A DNA stretch of 64,000 nucleotides from Sphingobacteriales bacterium 46-32 (lineage in GTDB: Bacteria > Bacteroidota > Bacteroidia > Chitinophagales > Chitinophagaceae). Below are positions 51,613 to 60,559 of this stretch, piece after piece. The notes beneath the pieces are model-generated. The model searched no databases and had not been told where the DNA came from. It saw only the letters and a list, made by a program, of their open reading frames with translations. Each line of letters starts with the position of its first letter. The stretch's first letter is position 1. The stretch lies in assembly GCA_001898485.1 (NCBI GenBank), contig MKTY01000027.1:248001-312000 (forward strand), written 5' to 3'. A program made the position numbers and the translations under genes.

Positions 51613-54108
51613 TTGCCCAAAACTCACCTTTCCGCCAATCAACCCACCAAATCCCACACGTACGCCCCACGAATTGCCAATGCCGGGTTGAAACGCATTG
51701 ACCACATCTACTCTGAACAGTTTCAGGATGTTTTCTAAACCGGCAAACAGCTCGAGGTAATAGTTATTCTTGTCTACCAGGAAGGTATTGGCACCGGCAA
51801 CCAGGTGCCACTTCAGTTTATTCAGCAGCGGAATCTTATTGGTCAGCAATCCATTGAAATGATGCTCGGCATGGCCGAATGCATAGAATGGCTCGGCATT
51901 GCTGTAACGGTAATAAGGTGCCAGCTGAAAACTATTCAGGTATTTGATATTATAAAACGTCTGGTTGCCATTAAAATGCTGGAGGTCGGGAAGTCCTACT
52001 TTTTTACTGTTGATGAATCCGCCCACTCCTATTTTGTATTTAAACTCACCGCCGATTTTAAAGTTCATGCCATCGGCCATGCTGAATTGCCATTTGTCAA
52101 AATCAACATCACTGCCCAGTATATTGCGGAATCCTTTGCTGTATGATGCGGTAAACACGGGGGCCTTGCTGGGAATAGGCATTTTGCTATAGGGGAACTC
52201 GATATAACGTATGCCGGGCTGCCACGATACGCTTACTCCTGCTACCACAGCCTGTGACCGGGTAAAGGGCAGCGCTGCCAGTTCATAAGGGTGATTGGGT
52301 AATAATTCCCTGTCTTTATTAAAGAAAGAAAAATCTGTTGTATTGCTAAGCGGCAGCCGGTCTTCGTATGTAACATTTGCATGCAGTTGTAATCCGTTTT
52401 CCAGTTTGTTGTTATAGGTAACAGACCCAAACCAGTTTTCATACAGCTTCATATAATTCTTCTTTGCCAGCAGCGTGTAGGCAGCATTGGTAAGCGGATT
52501 AATAGGATCATCGTGATTGAACTGACTTATCCGTTTACCGCCAGACAACTGGAGGTACCGGTCGCGGTAACCTGATTTTCTTGGACGGATCATGAGGCTG
52601 GCCCAGGAGTTAAGATGGCTGTTGGAAAAGCCATACCGGGTATTCCAGTCGAGACTGTAGGAATACCGGCCTTTTTTATACAGGGTAAATGTTTGTTCCA
52701 GGTTTACAGAAACCCCTTCTACCGTATTATACTCCAGTTGAGGCAGCAAGGGTTTCATACGCCAGCCCACAGTCGATTTCTTACCATAGAAACTGCGTCC
52801 CTGTCCTGACCAGAATATTCCTTTCACAGTTATCGGCCGTTTTATTCTGCGGAGCGAATCGAGTTGCAGGCGTGTGCGGTTAGTATCGCGCAAGGCGTTG
52901 TGCAAACTGTCTTTAAATACAAAATCCCTTTTTTCATCATCTTCCAGTGCTACAGGACGTACCTGGCTCCAGTAGACCGAATCTTTTTTATTAAATGCCG
53001 TATCATATTTCATGATAGTGCGTCCAAAATGCTTTTTGGCAAATCCGGGATTAATATCGTAGTCGGTATATACATTCACAAAGTTGCCGCTTACATGAAA
53101 GCCAAACTGACGAAATACAAGCGACAGCACCTGGTTTTGGGTACGCCACACATCGCCGGTAACAGGCTGATGCAATTGTGTAATACGTAAACTGTCGAGC
53201 AACTCCAGCTGATAATCGCGGCTTGTTACGAGGTCTATGCTGTAGATGCGCCAGTCATCCTCTGTGATCTGAATGGTACCCGAAAACAGCGGTTCGTTTT
53301 TCCTGCGGGGTATGACTTTGATCGTGTTCACCATTTTTCCTTCATCCACAAAGCTGCCCTCATACTTATATTTATAGTAATTCAATGCGCCGTCAGCTAC
53401 GGGTGAAATAAAACCCCGGGGATTCAGGTTATTGTCAAAAACGGACACATTGTTCTGATAAAAATTAATAAAGAAGGGAAAACTGAATCCGTAACCACCA
53501 CCGCTTTCGCGTGAAGACAGCACCTGGTAACGGATCTTGTTGGGCTTTACATAATCTACTTTGGTCATTGACTCAGACAGAAACAGGATGCCCTTACCGG
53601 CCGAATCCAGCCCATCGCTGGCATCGCGTTCTACTTTTTTACCAAATATGCGTTGTGGCATGCCGCCGGAGCGCATCAGGCCTTTGATGTATACATTGAC
53701 CGAAAAAGAGTCTACCTGATCGTTATAGTAATCCCTTTTGCGAATGGCCTGGCGGATGATTTCGTAAGCAGGATCCTCTCCTCCCTGTTTCACTACAACT
53801 TCCTGCAACGTGAGCTCCTGAACGTTTAATATAAAATCAACAGTCTGATCGGTTGCGGACACCTGTATCGGTTTTTCCACACGAGCATAACCCACATGCT
53901 GACAAACCAGTGTATAGGCGCCGGGTGATACGGTGATAGAGTATACTCCCGATCCGTTGGCAGTAGTACCTTTTGTTGTTCCTTTGATGCTGATGCTGGC
54001 AAAAGCAAGTGCCTTGCCGGTATTGTCTGTAATGCGGCCGGTTATTTTGCCAGCCTTAGCGGTTGCTGCAATAAGAAGCAGAACGGGCAGAAGTAAAATT
54101 CGGTTCAT
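51610..54108 (-). CDS. DUF5686 outer membrane protein with carboxypeptidase-regulatory-like domain
   Basis: An 832-residue exported protein. Signal peptide MNRILLLPVLLLIAATAKA; beta-sandwich domain GKITGRITDNTGKALAFASI (residues about 20-105); then the DUF5686 blocks EDPAYEIIRQAIRKRDYYN, GMPQRIFGKKVERDASDGLD, IRYQVLSSRESGGGYGFSF, IQITEDDWRIYSIDLVTS and a predicted C-terminal barrel ending GVRVGFGGLIGGKVSFGQ. The family is Bacteroidota-specific with no established role. It is last in a likely minus-strand operon after the penicillin acylase and a small membrane protein. Confidence 0.88.
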   Translation of the reverse strand: MNRILLLPVLLLIAATAKAGKITGRITDNTGKALAFASISIKGTTKGTTANGSGVYSITVSPGAYTLVCQHVGYARVEKPIQVSATDQTVDFILNVQELTLQEVVVKQGGEDPAYEIIRQAIRKRDYYNDQVDSFSVNVYIKGLMRSGGMPQRIFGKKVERDASDGLDSAGKGILFLSESMTKVDYVKPNKIRYQVLSSRESGGGYGFSFPFFINFYQNNVSVFDNNLNPRGFISPVADGALNYYKYKYEGSFVDEGKMVNTIKVIPRRKNEPLFSGTIQITEDDWRIYSIDLVTSRDYQLELLDSLRITQLHQPVTGDVWRTQNQVLSLVFRQFGFHVSGNFVNVYTDYDINPGFAKKHFGRTIMKYDTAFNKKDSVYWSQVRPVALEDDEKRDFVFKDSLHNALRDTNRTRLQLDSLRRIKRPITVKGIFWSGQGRSFYGKKSTVGWRMKPLLPQLEYNTVEGVSVNLEQTFTLYKKGRYSYSLDWNTRYGFSNSHLNSWASLMIRPRKSGYRDRYLQLSGGKRISQFNHDDPINPLTNAAYTLLAKKNYMKLYENWFGSVTYNNKLENGLQLHANVTYEDRLPLSNTTDFSFFNKDRELLPNHPYELAALPFTRSQAVVAGVSVSWQPGIRYIEFPYSKMPIPSKAPVFTASYSKGFRNILGSDVDFDKWQFSMADGMNFKIGGEFKYKIGVGGFINSKKVGLPDLQHFNGNQTFYNIKYLNSFQLAPYYRYSNAEPFYAFGHAEHHFNGLLTNKIPLLNKLKWHLVAGANTFLVDKNNYYLELFAGLENILKLFRVDVVNAFQPGIGNSWGVRVGFGGLIGGKVSFGQ

Positions 54109-54167
54109 GGTTGGTGAAACGAAAATACTGGCCTGACTGTTACAAAAAACCCAAAGTGCCCTTTATC

Positions 54168-54521
54168 TTATGCAGAAGTTTTACGGGCGCGTAGAAAATG
54201 AGCGGTTAGCGCGGCCATTCCACCCACCAGGCCTGCCACGAATCCGGTAAACAGAATGAGCCATAATGAGCCATCTGGCAGCGGCAGCAGTTTAACTACA
54301 CGGGAGGAAAGGATACTCTCATTGGCCGTATCCATCCACCAGGCCAGGCCGCTCCAGAGCAGCAAGAGCCCGGTAAATCCGGTTAAAAACGATTTCCCCG
54401 CAGACTGATGTATCAGCAGCGAGGCTACAAATGCGGCCAGGGCAATACCCCACCAGGGCATGTAGAGTCCTGCTACAAATGCCAGTAATATGGTCAGTAA
54501 AAGAGATATAATAAATTTCAT
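54168..54521 (-). CDS. Small inner-membrane protein
   Basis: A 117-residue hydrophobic protein with about four membrane segments: FIISLLLTILLAFVAGLYM, WWGIALAAFVASLLI, FLTGFTGLLLLWSGLAWWM and LWLILFTGFVAGLVGGMAAL, and a short basic C-terminus (HFLRARKTSA). No family motif was recognised. It lies between the penicillin acylase gene (47 bases upstream) and the DUF5686 gene (59 bases downstream) on one strand, so it probably shares their transcript. Confidence 0.7.
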   Translation of the reverse strand: MKFIISLLLTILLAFVAGLYMPWWGIALAAFVASLLIHQSAGKSFLTGFTGLLLLWSGLAWWMDTANESILSSRVVKLLPLPDGSLWLILFTGFVAGLVGGMAALTAHFLRARKTSA

Positions 54522-54568
54522 GTATGGTTCAGTTCGGTCGTTAAAAAAAACAAATTCGGTATGCTATA

Positions 54569-57013
54569 TTACTTCGAGAATTTTAGTGTCCATTTTACTT
54601 TTCGGTCAATGCCATCTGATTTTTTCATGACCCATAAATTATAGTACTCCCCCTTTGCCCAGGTGTCAATGAAGTTGTCATAAAAACGGCTGCCGGGATT
54701 TCCGCTTTGTCCACCCGGGTATACGCCATAGGCATCGGTGAGTGTACCCATCTGTGCGATCATACGCCAGCTGGGGCCATGGCTGTGTGTAACAGCATTG
54801 ATGATGTTGCCGTAGCCGCCAACAGGCAATCCCGTATGTGCAAAAGGCATTAGCCCTTCTTTCAGCAGGTGATAGATGGTAGGATTTTTAAACGCTGCCC
54901 ATTCCAGTTTGCCTTCTCTTTCTTTTTCGAGTAATACACGCGAGGCTTTTGTCAATGCACGGGTTACGATTTGAGGCAGGGTTTCTATTTCAGTAGTTGT
55001 CTTATCATCGATGTAAGGCATGGCCGTGCTGTCACGCTTCAGCCATTCAAAAGTAGTTTGTTCTGTAGGCCAGGGTACGGCGGGAGCCACACTGCTGAGG
55101 TCATCGGCCCATATCTCGGCTTCCAGGCTATCCCACCATACCTGGTAGATTGTTTGTCCTACCGATAGAGGCCCGGCTTCGAGATTCCAGTTGCGGAATA
55201 TTTCGAGGTACTTGGCTGCATCGCCATTCAGTTCTGCACTGTTTACATATTTAAGCAGCAGGGGGCGTATATCTTCTGCCGTCACATTGTAATAATTGTT
55301 TTGCAGCTTCATGAAATCCTGTACAGTGATCTGTTGCATAGGGCCCAGAAAATGTTCAATCGCAATACCTCTGGGCGTAATATAACCTCCGGGTATAAAG
55401 TAGGGATAGGTTGAATCAACAGCCCGCTGATTGGCGCTTTCCAGGAACCCGCGTTGGGGATTCAATGCATGCGGATTTTCTGCCTGCGGAATAAAGCCCT
55501 GCCAGGCATAACTGCTGTCTTCGCCGGGCATTACATAGAGCCCCTGCCGGTTCCATCGTGCAGGGAATTTACCCTGCTGCCAGATGGCTATATCACCGGT
55601 CTTGGCTGCAAATACAAAGTTTTGACCCGGACATTCGAATGTGCTGATAGCTGCTACATAATCAGTGTAATTATTAGCCCGGTTAAGTTTATAAAAGGTC
55701 CAGCCTTCATTACTGCTGTCATGTGCTGTCCAGCGTACGGCCAGGTTATGTGAAGGCCCCACGCCCCCGCCATCAAAGCTTTCATCAAAAATAACAGGGC
55801 CAAAAAAGGTATAGGCAACTGTATCGTAGACAGTAGGAGCATTTTTTACTTTTATCTCTTCGATACGCAATTGTGTGGGTGTCCATTGCCCGTTAAACCA
55901 GTATTCCTTTTTCGATTTGTCTTTGAATTTGATGGAATAGTAATCTTTTACATCACGCCCTGCATTGGTCACACCCCAGGCAATGCTGTCATTTAATCCG
56001 ATAATAATAAACGGACTGCCGGGCAGCGAAACACCGTAGGCATTGGAGCTGCCATTGTTGAGCTGCATTTCAAACCAGATGGAAGGAAGCGATAACTCAA
56101 GGTGCGGGTCATTGGCCAATATGGGTGCTCCTGACTGTGTTTTGCTACCGGCAACAACCCAGTTATTACTTCCATTGTTAGCATCCGGTTTGTAAGCTTC
56201 CCGCTGGGTTATGGCCGTCTTATCGTTGAAATAAAGCGAATCGGCCGTAACAGGTGCCACGGGTTTGATGCCAGGTGCGTCAAAGGCTGTGCCTCTTGGA
56301 ATGATGGGTACCAGTGAGTCGGCCACTTCGGGATACAGCAATTGCAATTGCCGGTCGGAGAAAAGCGAGCGGGCATGTGTGTATCCGAGGTCGCTTTCTG
56401 TTCCTGACGAAAGCATCTTGGCCATCATTTTCAGCAGCAGGGCTGTGCGCAGGTTGCTCCACTCCTGTGGTTTAAAATCGAGTAATTTATATTCAATAGG
56501 TAGTTCGCTTTCTTTCAGACTGTGTATATAGGCATTGACACCGCTGGTATAGGCGCTGTACACGGCTTTCGAAACGGGGTCTTTTTCCATTTCCGTAACA
56601 GCTTTTTCGGCCGCAAAGCGCATTCCGAGACGGCGTTGCTCCCGGTCATAATTAATGGCGCGTGCGCCGGCAATCTCACTGGCACGACCTTCGGCAGCAC
56701 GTGTCTGCAGATCCATTTGAAACAAACGGAATCGGGCATGCAGGTAGCCCTGTATGAAATAAAGGTCTTCATCGTTTTCTGCAAATACATGTGGTACGAG
56801 CCGCTCATCGAGGTAAACCTCTGCCTTTCCCTTTAGCCCTGCCAGGTGCAGCTCTTCCGTAAAATCATAATTTACCGGTTCGGCATTTTGCCAGAAACCA
56901 TGTTGCGGACTTAAAAATCGGCCCATCGGAGGTACGGTGCCCCAGCTTTTATTCAGGGCCCATACCAATGCAACGGTTATGACTGCAGATAGCAAAAATG
57001 GAATTATTCGCAT
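54569..57013 (-). CDS. Penicillin acylase-family N-terminal nucleophile hydrolase
   Basis: An 814-residue Ntn-hydrolase precursor. An N-terminal membrane anchor or signal (IIPFLLSAVITVALVWAL) precedes the alpha chain (VYLDERLVPHVFAENDEDLY, GYLHARFRLFQMDLQTRA). A spacer ends at the self-cleavage site: NNGSNNWVVAG, where the Ser after Gly becomes the nucleophile of the beta chain. The beta chain has LANDPHLELSLPSIWFEM, GVSLPGSPFIIIGLND, IAWGVTNAGRDVKDYY and later GGQSGNPGSRFYDNF. Natural substrates may be N-acyl homoserine lactones, acylated amino acids or phenylacetyl amides. The start at 57013 gives the anchor; an upstream ATG at 57085 is less likely. Confidence 0.9.
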   Translation of the reverse strand: MRIIPFLLSAVITVALVWALNKSWGTVPPMGRFLSPQHGFWQNAEPVNYDFTEELHLAGLKGKAEVYLDERLVPHVFAENDEDLYFIQGYLHARFRLFQMDLQTRAAEGRASEIAGARAINYDREQRRLGMRFAAEKAVTEMEKDPVSKAVYSAYTSGVNAYIHSLKESELPIEYKLLDFKPQEWSNLRTALLLKMMAKMLSSGTESDLGYTHARSLFSDRQLQLLYPEVADSLVPIIPRGTAFDAPGIKPVAPVTADSLYFNDKTAITQREAYKPDANNGSNNWVVAGSKTQSGAPILANDPHLELSLPSIWFEMQLNNGSSNAYGVSLPGSPFIIIGLNDSIAWGVTNAGRDVKDYYSIKFKDKSKKEYWFNGQWTPTQLRIEEIKVKNAPTVYDTVAYTFFGPVIFDESFDGGGVGPSHNLAVRWTAHDSSNEGWTFYKLNRANNYTDYVAAISTFECPGQNFVFAAKTGDIAIWQQGKFPARWNRQGLYVMPGEDSSYAWQGFIPQAENPHALNPQRGFLESANQRAVDSTYPYFIPGGYITPRGIAIEHFLGPMQQITVQDFMKLQNNYYNVTAEDIRPLLLKYVNSAELNGDAAKYLEIFRNWNLEAGPLSVGQTIYQVWWDSLEAEIWADDLSSVAPAVPWPTEQTTFEWLKRDSTAMPYIDDKTTTEIETLPQIVTRALTKASRVLLEKEREGKLEWAAFKNPTIYHLLKEGLMPFAHTGLPVGGYGNIINAVTHSHGPSWRMIAQMGTLTDAYGVYPGGQSGNPGSRFYDNFIDTWAKGEYYNLWVMKKSDGIDRKVKWTLKFSK

Positions 57014-57203
57014 AGACAGATTGTGTGAATGTGAAAATAGAAAACAGTTTTGAATCCGGCTGAGCTTTTTTATTCCGTTTATCAACTAATGGTTGACACT
57101 TAAACCGGTGAAACAGACATTTTATTTAACAAAAACGACAATCTCCCGGGTTACCCTGACTGTTCTCTGTTTTTTGAACGAAATTGCCGGCAAATAATCC
57201 GGT

Positions 57204-58460
57204 ATGAAACCAGTTTTCCTGTTTTTTATTTTACTACTCAGCGCAGCATGTGCCTGCGCCCAGTCTGCTGTTTTTTCAAAAAAAGCCGATAGTCTCTACC
57301 TGGCAAAGAACTTTAGTGCTGCGGCCCCACTCTATATTAAGGCTGCTAAAAACACGGCACGTTATGAAACACCTAAAGGGCATTATTATAATGCAGCCTG
57401 TTGTTATGCGCTTTCAGGAAACAAAAAGCTGGCAAAGAAATACCTGAAGCTGGCAGTAGAAAAGTACGGCTACAGTAATCTTGATAATATGCAGAAAGAC
57501 GGCGATCTGGTATCACTTCACACTGATCCGGTATGGGATAAGCTGATCAAAGAAATACAACAGAAACGCATCGCTTTGCATGATCCGCGCCGTTCACGCC
57601 TGGTTACCGACGATATTCATCATTTCTGGAAAGCCTACGATCGTGTACTTACCGATACAGCCCGCCGCAAGGAGATTTTTGTACGTGATTATTTTAACCA
57701 GGCATCTCCCGGTCTGCAGGATTATTTTGCCACAAAAATTGGTACGATCGACCAGTTTGTGCGTAATCAGGCCCGTAAGCCACGCTTTTATGCGGCGATC
57801 CGGCAAAATACACTGGCAATCGATACAATGAAGGAAGAGATATATGGCTATTTCGATAAGCTCAAATCGCTGTATGATGAGGCTACTTTTCCGGACATCT
57901 ACTTCCTGATCGGTCGCTGGAACTCTGCCGGCACGGTGTCTGACAATGGACTTCTGCTGGGAGTGGATCAGATTGCGAAATCGCCTGGCATACCGGAGGA
58001 CGAACTGAATATCTGGGAGCGAAACAACTTTACGCCTGTAAAGAAAATACCGGTCATCGTTATTCATGAACTGGTGCATTTTCAGCAAAGCAAAATGAAA
58101 GAAGACACTACGCTCCTTTTTTATGCGATGGTGGAAGGCATGGCCGATTTCATCTGCGAACTGGTGACTGGCTCCAATCCCAGTCAGCGTCAGCAGGACT
58201 GGGCACAAACCCGCCGCCGGCAGGTGTGGGAGGATTTTCAAAAAGAAATGTATCTGCAGCGTTACAGCAACTGGATTGCCAATGGCAACCAGGAAACTGC
58301 CGATAAACCTGCCGACCTTGGGTATTATATGGGTTACGAAATATGCAAAGCCTATTACGAAAAGGCTACCGACAAAAAAGCAGCGATTAAAGAAATGCTG
58401 GAGTTGCAGGATCCGAAAGCGTTTTTAGAAAAGAGTCGGTATGGAGAGCGGTTTAAATAG
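57204..58460 (+). CDS. Exported TPR protein with HEXXH zinc-protease domain
   Basis: A 418-residue protein. Signal peptide (LFFILLLSAACACAQ); a TPR-like part at residues about 25-120 (ADSLYLAKNFSAAAPLYIKA, YYNAACCYALSGNKKLAKKY); then a DUF2268-like peptidase domain with HELVH at residues 288-292 and the third ligand region VEGMADFICE about 25 residues later. The motif pair HExxH...EGxADF fits gluzincin-type metalloproteases. Substrate unknown, probably periplasmic or secreted. It is divergent from the penicillin acylase gene. Its stop codon touches the left arm of repeat B4. Confidence 0.75.
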   Translation: MKPVFLFFILLLSAACACAQSAVFSKKADSLYLAKNFSAAAPLYIKAAKNTARYETPKGHYYNAACCYALSGNKKLAKKYLKLAVEKYGYSNLDNMQKDGDLVSLHTDPVWDKLIKEIQQKRIALHDPRRSRLVTDDIHHFWKAYDRVLTDTARRKEIFVRDYFNQASPGLQDYFATKIGTIDQFVRNQARKPRFYAAIRQNTLAIDTMKEEIYGYFDKLKSLYDEATFPDIYFLIGRWNSAGTVSDNGLLLGVDQIAKSPGIPEDELNIWERNNFTPVKKIPVIVIHELVHFQQSKMKEDTTLLFYAMVEGMADFICELVTGSNPSQRQQDWAQTRRRQVWEDFQKEMYLQRYSNWIANGNQETADKPADLGYYMGYEICKAYYEKATDKKAAIKEMLELQDPKAFLEKSRYGERFK

Positions 58461-58532
58461 TATAAAGAGTATAAAGAGTTTAAAGTGAGATACCCGTTAA
58501 ACCCATTATACCCTTTATACACTTTAAACTCT
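58459..58532. repeat. Palindromic 9-base tandem-word element, copy B4
   Basis: Left arm words AGTATAAAG, AGTATAAAG, AGTTTAAAG; right arm words GTTAAACCC, ATTATACCC, TTTATACAC, TTTAAACTC. The centre is GTGAGATACCC. It lies between the convergent zinc-protease and phytase-like genes and overlaps the stop codon of the first. Confidence 0.84.
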
Positions 58533-58541
58533 TCTTTCCTT

Positions 58542-59678
58542 CTACTTCACTTCAAACAGAAAAAACTGCATCTTCTCCTGCTTCGAAAAGTTTTCGTCCG
58601 CAACCATGATGAGGCTGGGGTTGCCATTAGGCAGTTTAGGGCCAATGGTCATTCCTTCTACGTTGTCGATATACCGGTTGAGCGAATCCATATTCAGCAA
58701 CAGCTTTTTCTGAACAGGTCGGAAAATGCTTTTCTTATTACTCAGCGATTGAACAGAAGATACATCAGTGGCACGCGATAAATCGGCCAGGTAAATACGA
58801 ATGGTACAGGCTGGTTTTCCTGTAGAAAAGGAACGCTCCATTACCAGTATAACATTATTTCCGAGATGAAGAATATCGGGAATACCATTTACTTTGAATG
58901 CGCCCGGCGGATTGGCGGGATGTGCAACGGGATCAATCTGGTAGGCATATTGCGCGAGCAGCTTACGGTCGGCTACATTATACCGGAGTATACGTATCCA
59001 GCCAGTGGAGTCGCCTCCGCCGGCGCGCGGACCATCTTCGTACAATGGCTCTTCGATGCTCACAAACATTTCCTTATAGTCAGGCGTAAAGCTCAATCCT
59101 TCAAACACACCGTTATCGCGAATACCGTTTTCTGTACTGTGTACGCGTACATTGGCTGGTATGGGAAAACTGTCTATGTACTGACCATCCCTGTTCATAA
59201 TACGTATTGTGGGATCCTGCAATGCCGTTCTTTTGTCGCCAAGCGTACGTTCGCCTTCGCTGGTCCAAACCAGTTCATCAGTCAGCGGGTTATAACGGAT
59301 CGCTTCGGGGTCAGTATGTTTGTAGGGAAATAAAGATCCATCCGGCTGCCGCAACGAATCTACGCGCAACCATTGCACACTGTCGATACCTGCCATGGAA
59401 AAATGAATGGCAGCTGTATAATAACGGGCAGGATTTCGCTCCGACCGGTCATCGCAGATCAGGTAATAACAATTGCGGGCCGAGTCGTAATCGATGCCTG
59501 ACAGGCCACCTACATAAGTGCCCTTAAACATCGTACCTGTCTCTTTTTCCCATACTCCCAGTAAATACAGGCTTTCTGCACTGGGTACGCGTGTTGGCCG
59601 CGCTTTGCGCAAAACAATACAACCGGTAACGGTAGTAGCCAGCAAAACAACCAGTAGCAGGGATCGGGTTATGCGCAT
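58542..59678 (-). CDS. Phytase-like (esterase-like activity) lipoprotein
   Basis: A 378-residue exported protein with lipobox TVTGC (Cys20) after MRITRSLLLVVLLATTV. It matches the phytase-like/esterase-like propeller family: GGLSGIDYDSARNCYYLICD, HTDPEAIRYNPLTDELVWTS, RVHSTENGIRDNGVFEGLSF, TPDYKEMFVSIEEPLYEDGP and NVEGMTIGPKLPNGNPSLIMV with ADENF at the end. Members are calcium-dependent phosphatases or esterases of unclear substrate. It is convergent with the zinc-protease gene across repeat B4. Confidence 0.82.
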   Translation of the reverse strand: MRITRSLLLVVLLATTVTGCIVLRKARPTRVPSAESLYLLGVWEKETGTMFKGTYVGGLSGIDYDSARNCYYLICDDRSERNPARYYTAAIHFSMAGIDSVQWLRVDSLRQPDGSLFPYKHTDPEAIRYNPLTDELVWTSEGERTLGDKRTALQDPTIRIMNRDGQYIDSFPIPANVRVHSTENGIRDNGVFEGLSFTPDYKEMFVSIEEPLYEDGPRAGGGDSTGWIRILRYNVADRKLLAQYAYQIDPVAHPANPPGAFKVNGIPDILHLGNNVILVMERSFSTGKPACTIRIYLADLSRATDVSSVQSLSNKKSIFRPVQKKLLLNMDSLNRYIDNVEGMTIGPKLPNGNPSLIMVADENFSKQEKMQFFLFEVK

Positions 59679-59776
59679 TGTGTTATCGCTTTCAGCAAAA
59701 CTACTTGATTTGAGTCTGTGTAGTGATTAATTCGGGTTTCATCATTATTTTGCCTCCTGCTGAAATCCTTTATCTT

Positions 59777-59839
59777 CGATATTCTGCGTTTTTGGCACGC
59801 AAAATTTCCCGCAGACGGCGCAGATTTACGCAGATAAAT
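59777..59839. repeat. Short CGCAGATTTA-word array, possible fourth palindromic family
   Basis: Three successive words begin CGCAGA (CGCAGACGG, CGCAGATTTA, CGCAGATAAA; 59810-59838). One inverted word, TATTCTGCG, lies upstream at 59780-59788. It is in the 236-base gap between the phytase-like and AlkD-like genes, which holds no other gene. The array is short, so the call is tentative. Confidence 0.4.
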
Positions 59840-59914
59840 TCTTCCAGACCTTTCCAACGGAGTCACTATCCTGGACCAATAATTTTAAATTTACGGGAGA
59901 CCATTTTGTAAAAA

Positions 59915-60502
59915 ATGAGTACTGATCTCTCCATACATGCGCAGCTACAGGCGATCAAAGCCCGCTTACAGGCAGAAGCCAGCCCGGAAGCCGGTAAATC
60001 GGCTGCCTATTTTATTCCTGGTATACAAAAGCAATACGGAGTTCGTATGCCTGTACTGAACGAAATAGCCAATCTCTTTAAAAGCGGGGGTTTGCCTCTG
60101 GCAGATGCTTTATGGATAGAAGGGTCACACGAAGAACAGTTACTGGCCGCCCGCATCATTGGCAAACTGGGGCGAAAAGATCCGGAGGCTGTACTGGAAC
60201 GTATCGAACGCTATTCGGCCGGTATTAATAACTGGGCCGTGTGCGATGCGCTGGGTATGCAGGCTATACACGGTATTCGCGAAAAATACCAGGTCGAACT
60301 ATTTGCCCTTGCACACAGGCTGGCAATGGCTGAAAGTATCTGGCAACGCCGGCTCGCGCTGGTACTGGTGCAGTGGTATACCCGGCATACACACCTGGTA
60401 CCGGAGATCGAAGCATTGGTAACCGTTCTCGAAAATGATGAGGCATATTACGTACAAAAAGCGATAAGCTGGATCAAACGCAATCTGTCGAAGAAGAAAT
60501 AA
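59915..60502 (+). CDS. AlkD-like DNA alkylation repair protein
   Basis: A 195-residue HEAT-like repeat protein of the DNA alkylation repair (AlkD) family, which removes bulky or cationic alkylated bases without flipping. Visible: YFIPGIQKQYGVRMPVLNEI at the first repeats, WIEGSHEEQLLAARIIGKLG, the key Trp-Asp pair in INNWAVCDALGMQAI and the closing VQKAISWIKRNL with the second Trp. It is shorter than typical AlkD (about 220-240 residues), but the key residues are in place. It is convergent with the following lipoprotein gene. Confidence 0.87.
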   Translation: MSTDLSIHAQLQAIKARLQAEASPEAGKSAAYFIPGIQKQYGVRMPVLNEIANLFKSGGLPLADALWIEGSHEEQLLAARIIGKLGRKDPEAVLERIERYSAGINNWAVCDALGMQAIHGIREKYQVELFALAHRLAMAESIWQRRLALVLVQWYTRHTHLVPEIEALVTVLENDEAYYVQKAISWIKRNLSKKK

Positions 60503-60510
60503 ATTATAAA

Positions 60511-60542
60511 AGCAAAACCCCTCCATACCGGAAGGGTTTGCT
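60511..60542. terminator. Terminator between the AlkD-like and lipoprotein genes
   Basis: The stem AGCAAAACCC / GGGTTTGCT with one bulge and loop CTCCATACCGGAA lies between two convergent genes. It is A/T-flanked on both sides but has only short T-runs. Confidence 0.65.
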
Positions 60543-60559
60543 GTTGAGCTAACGAAGGG

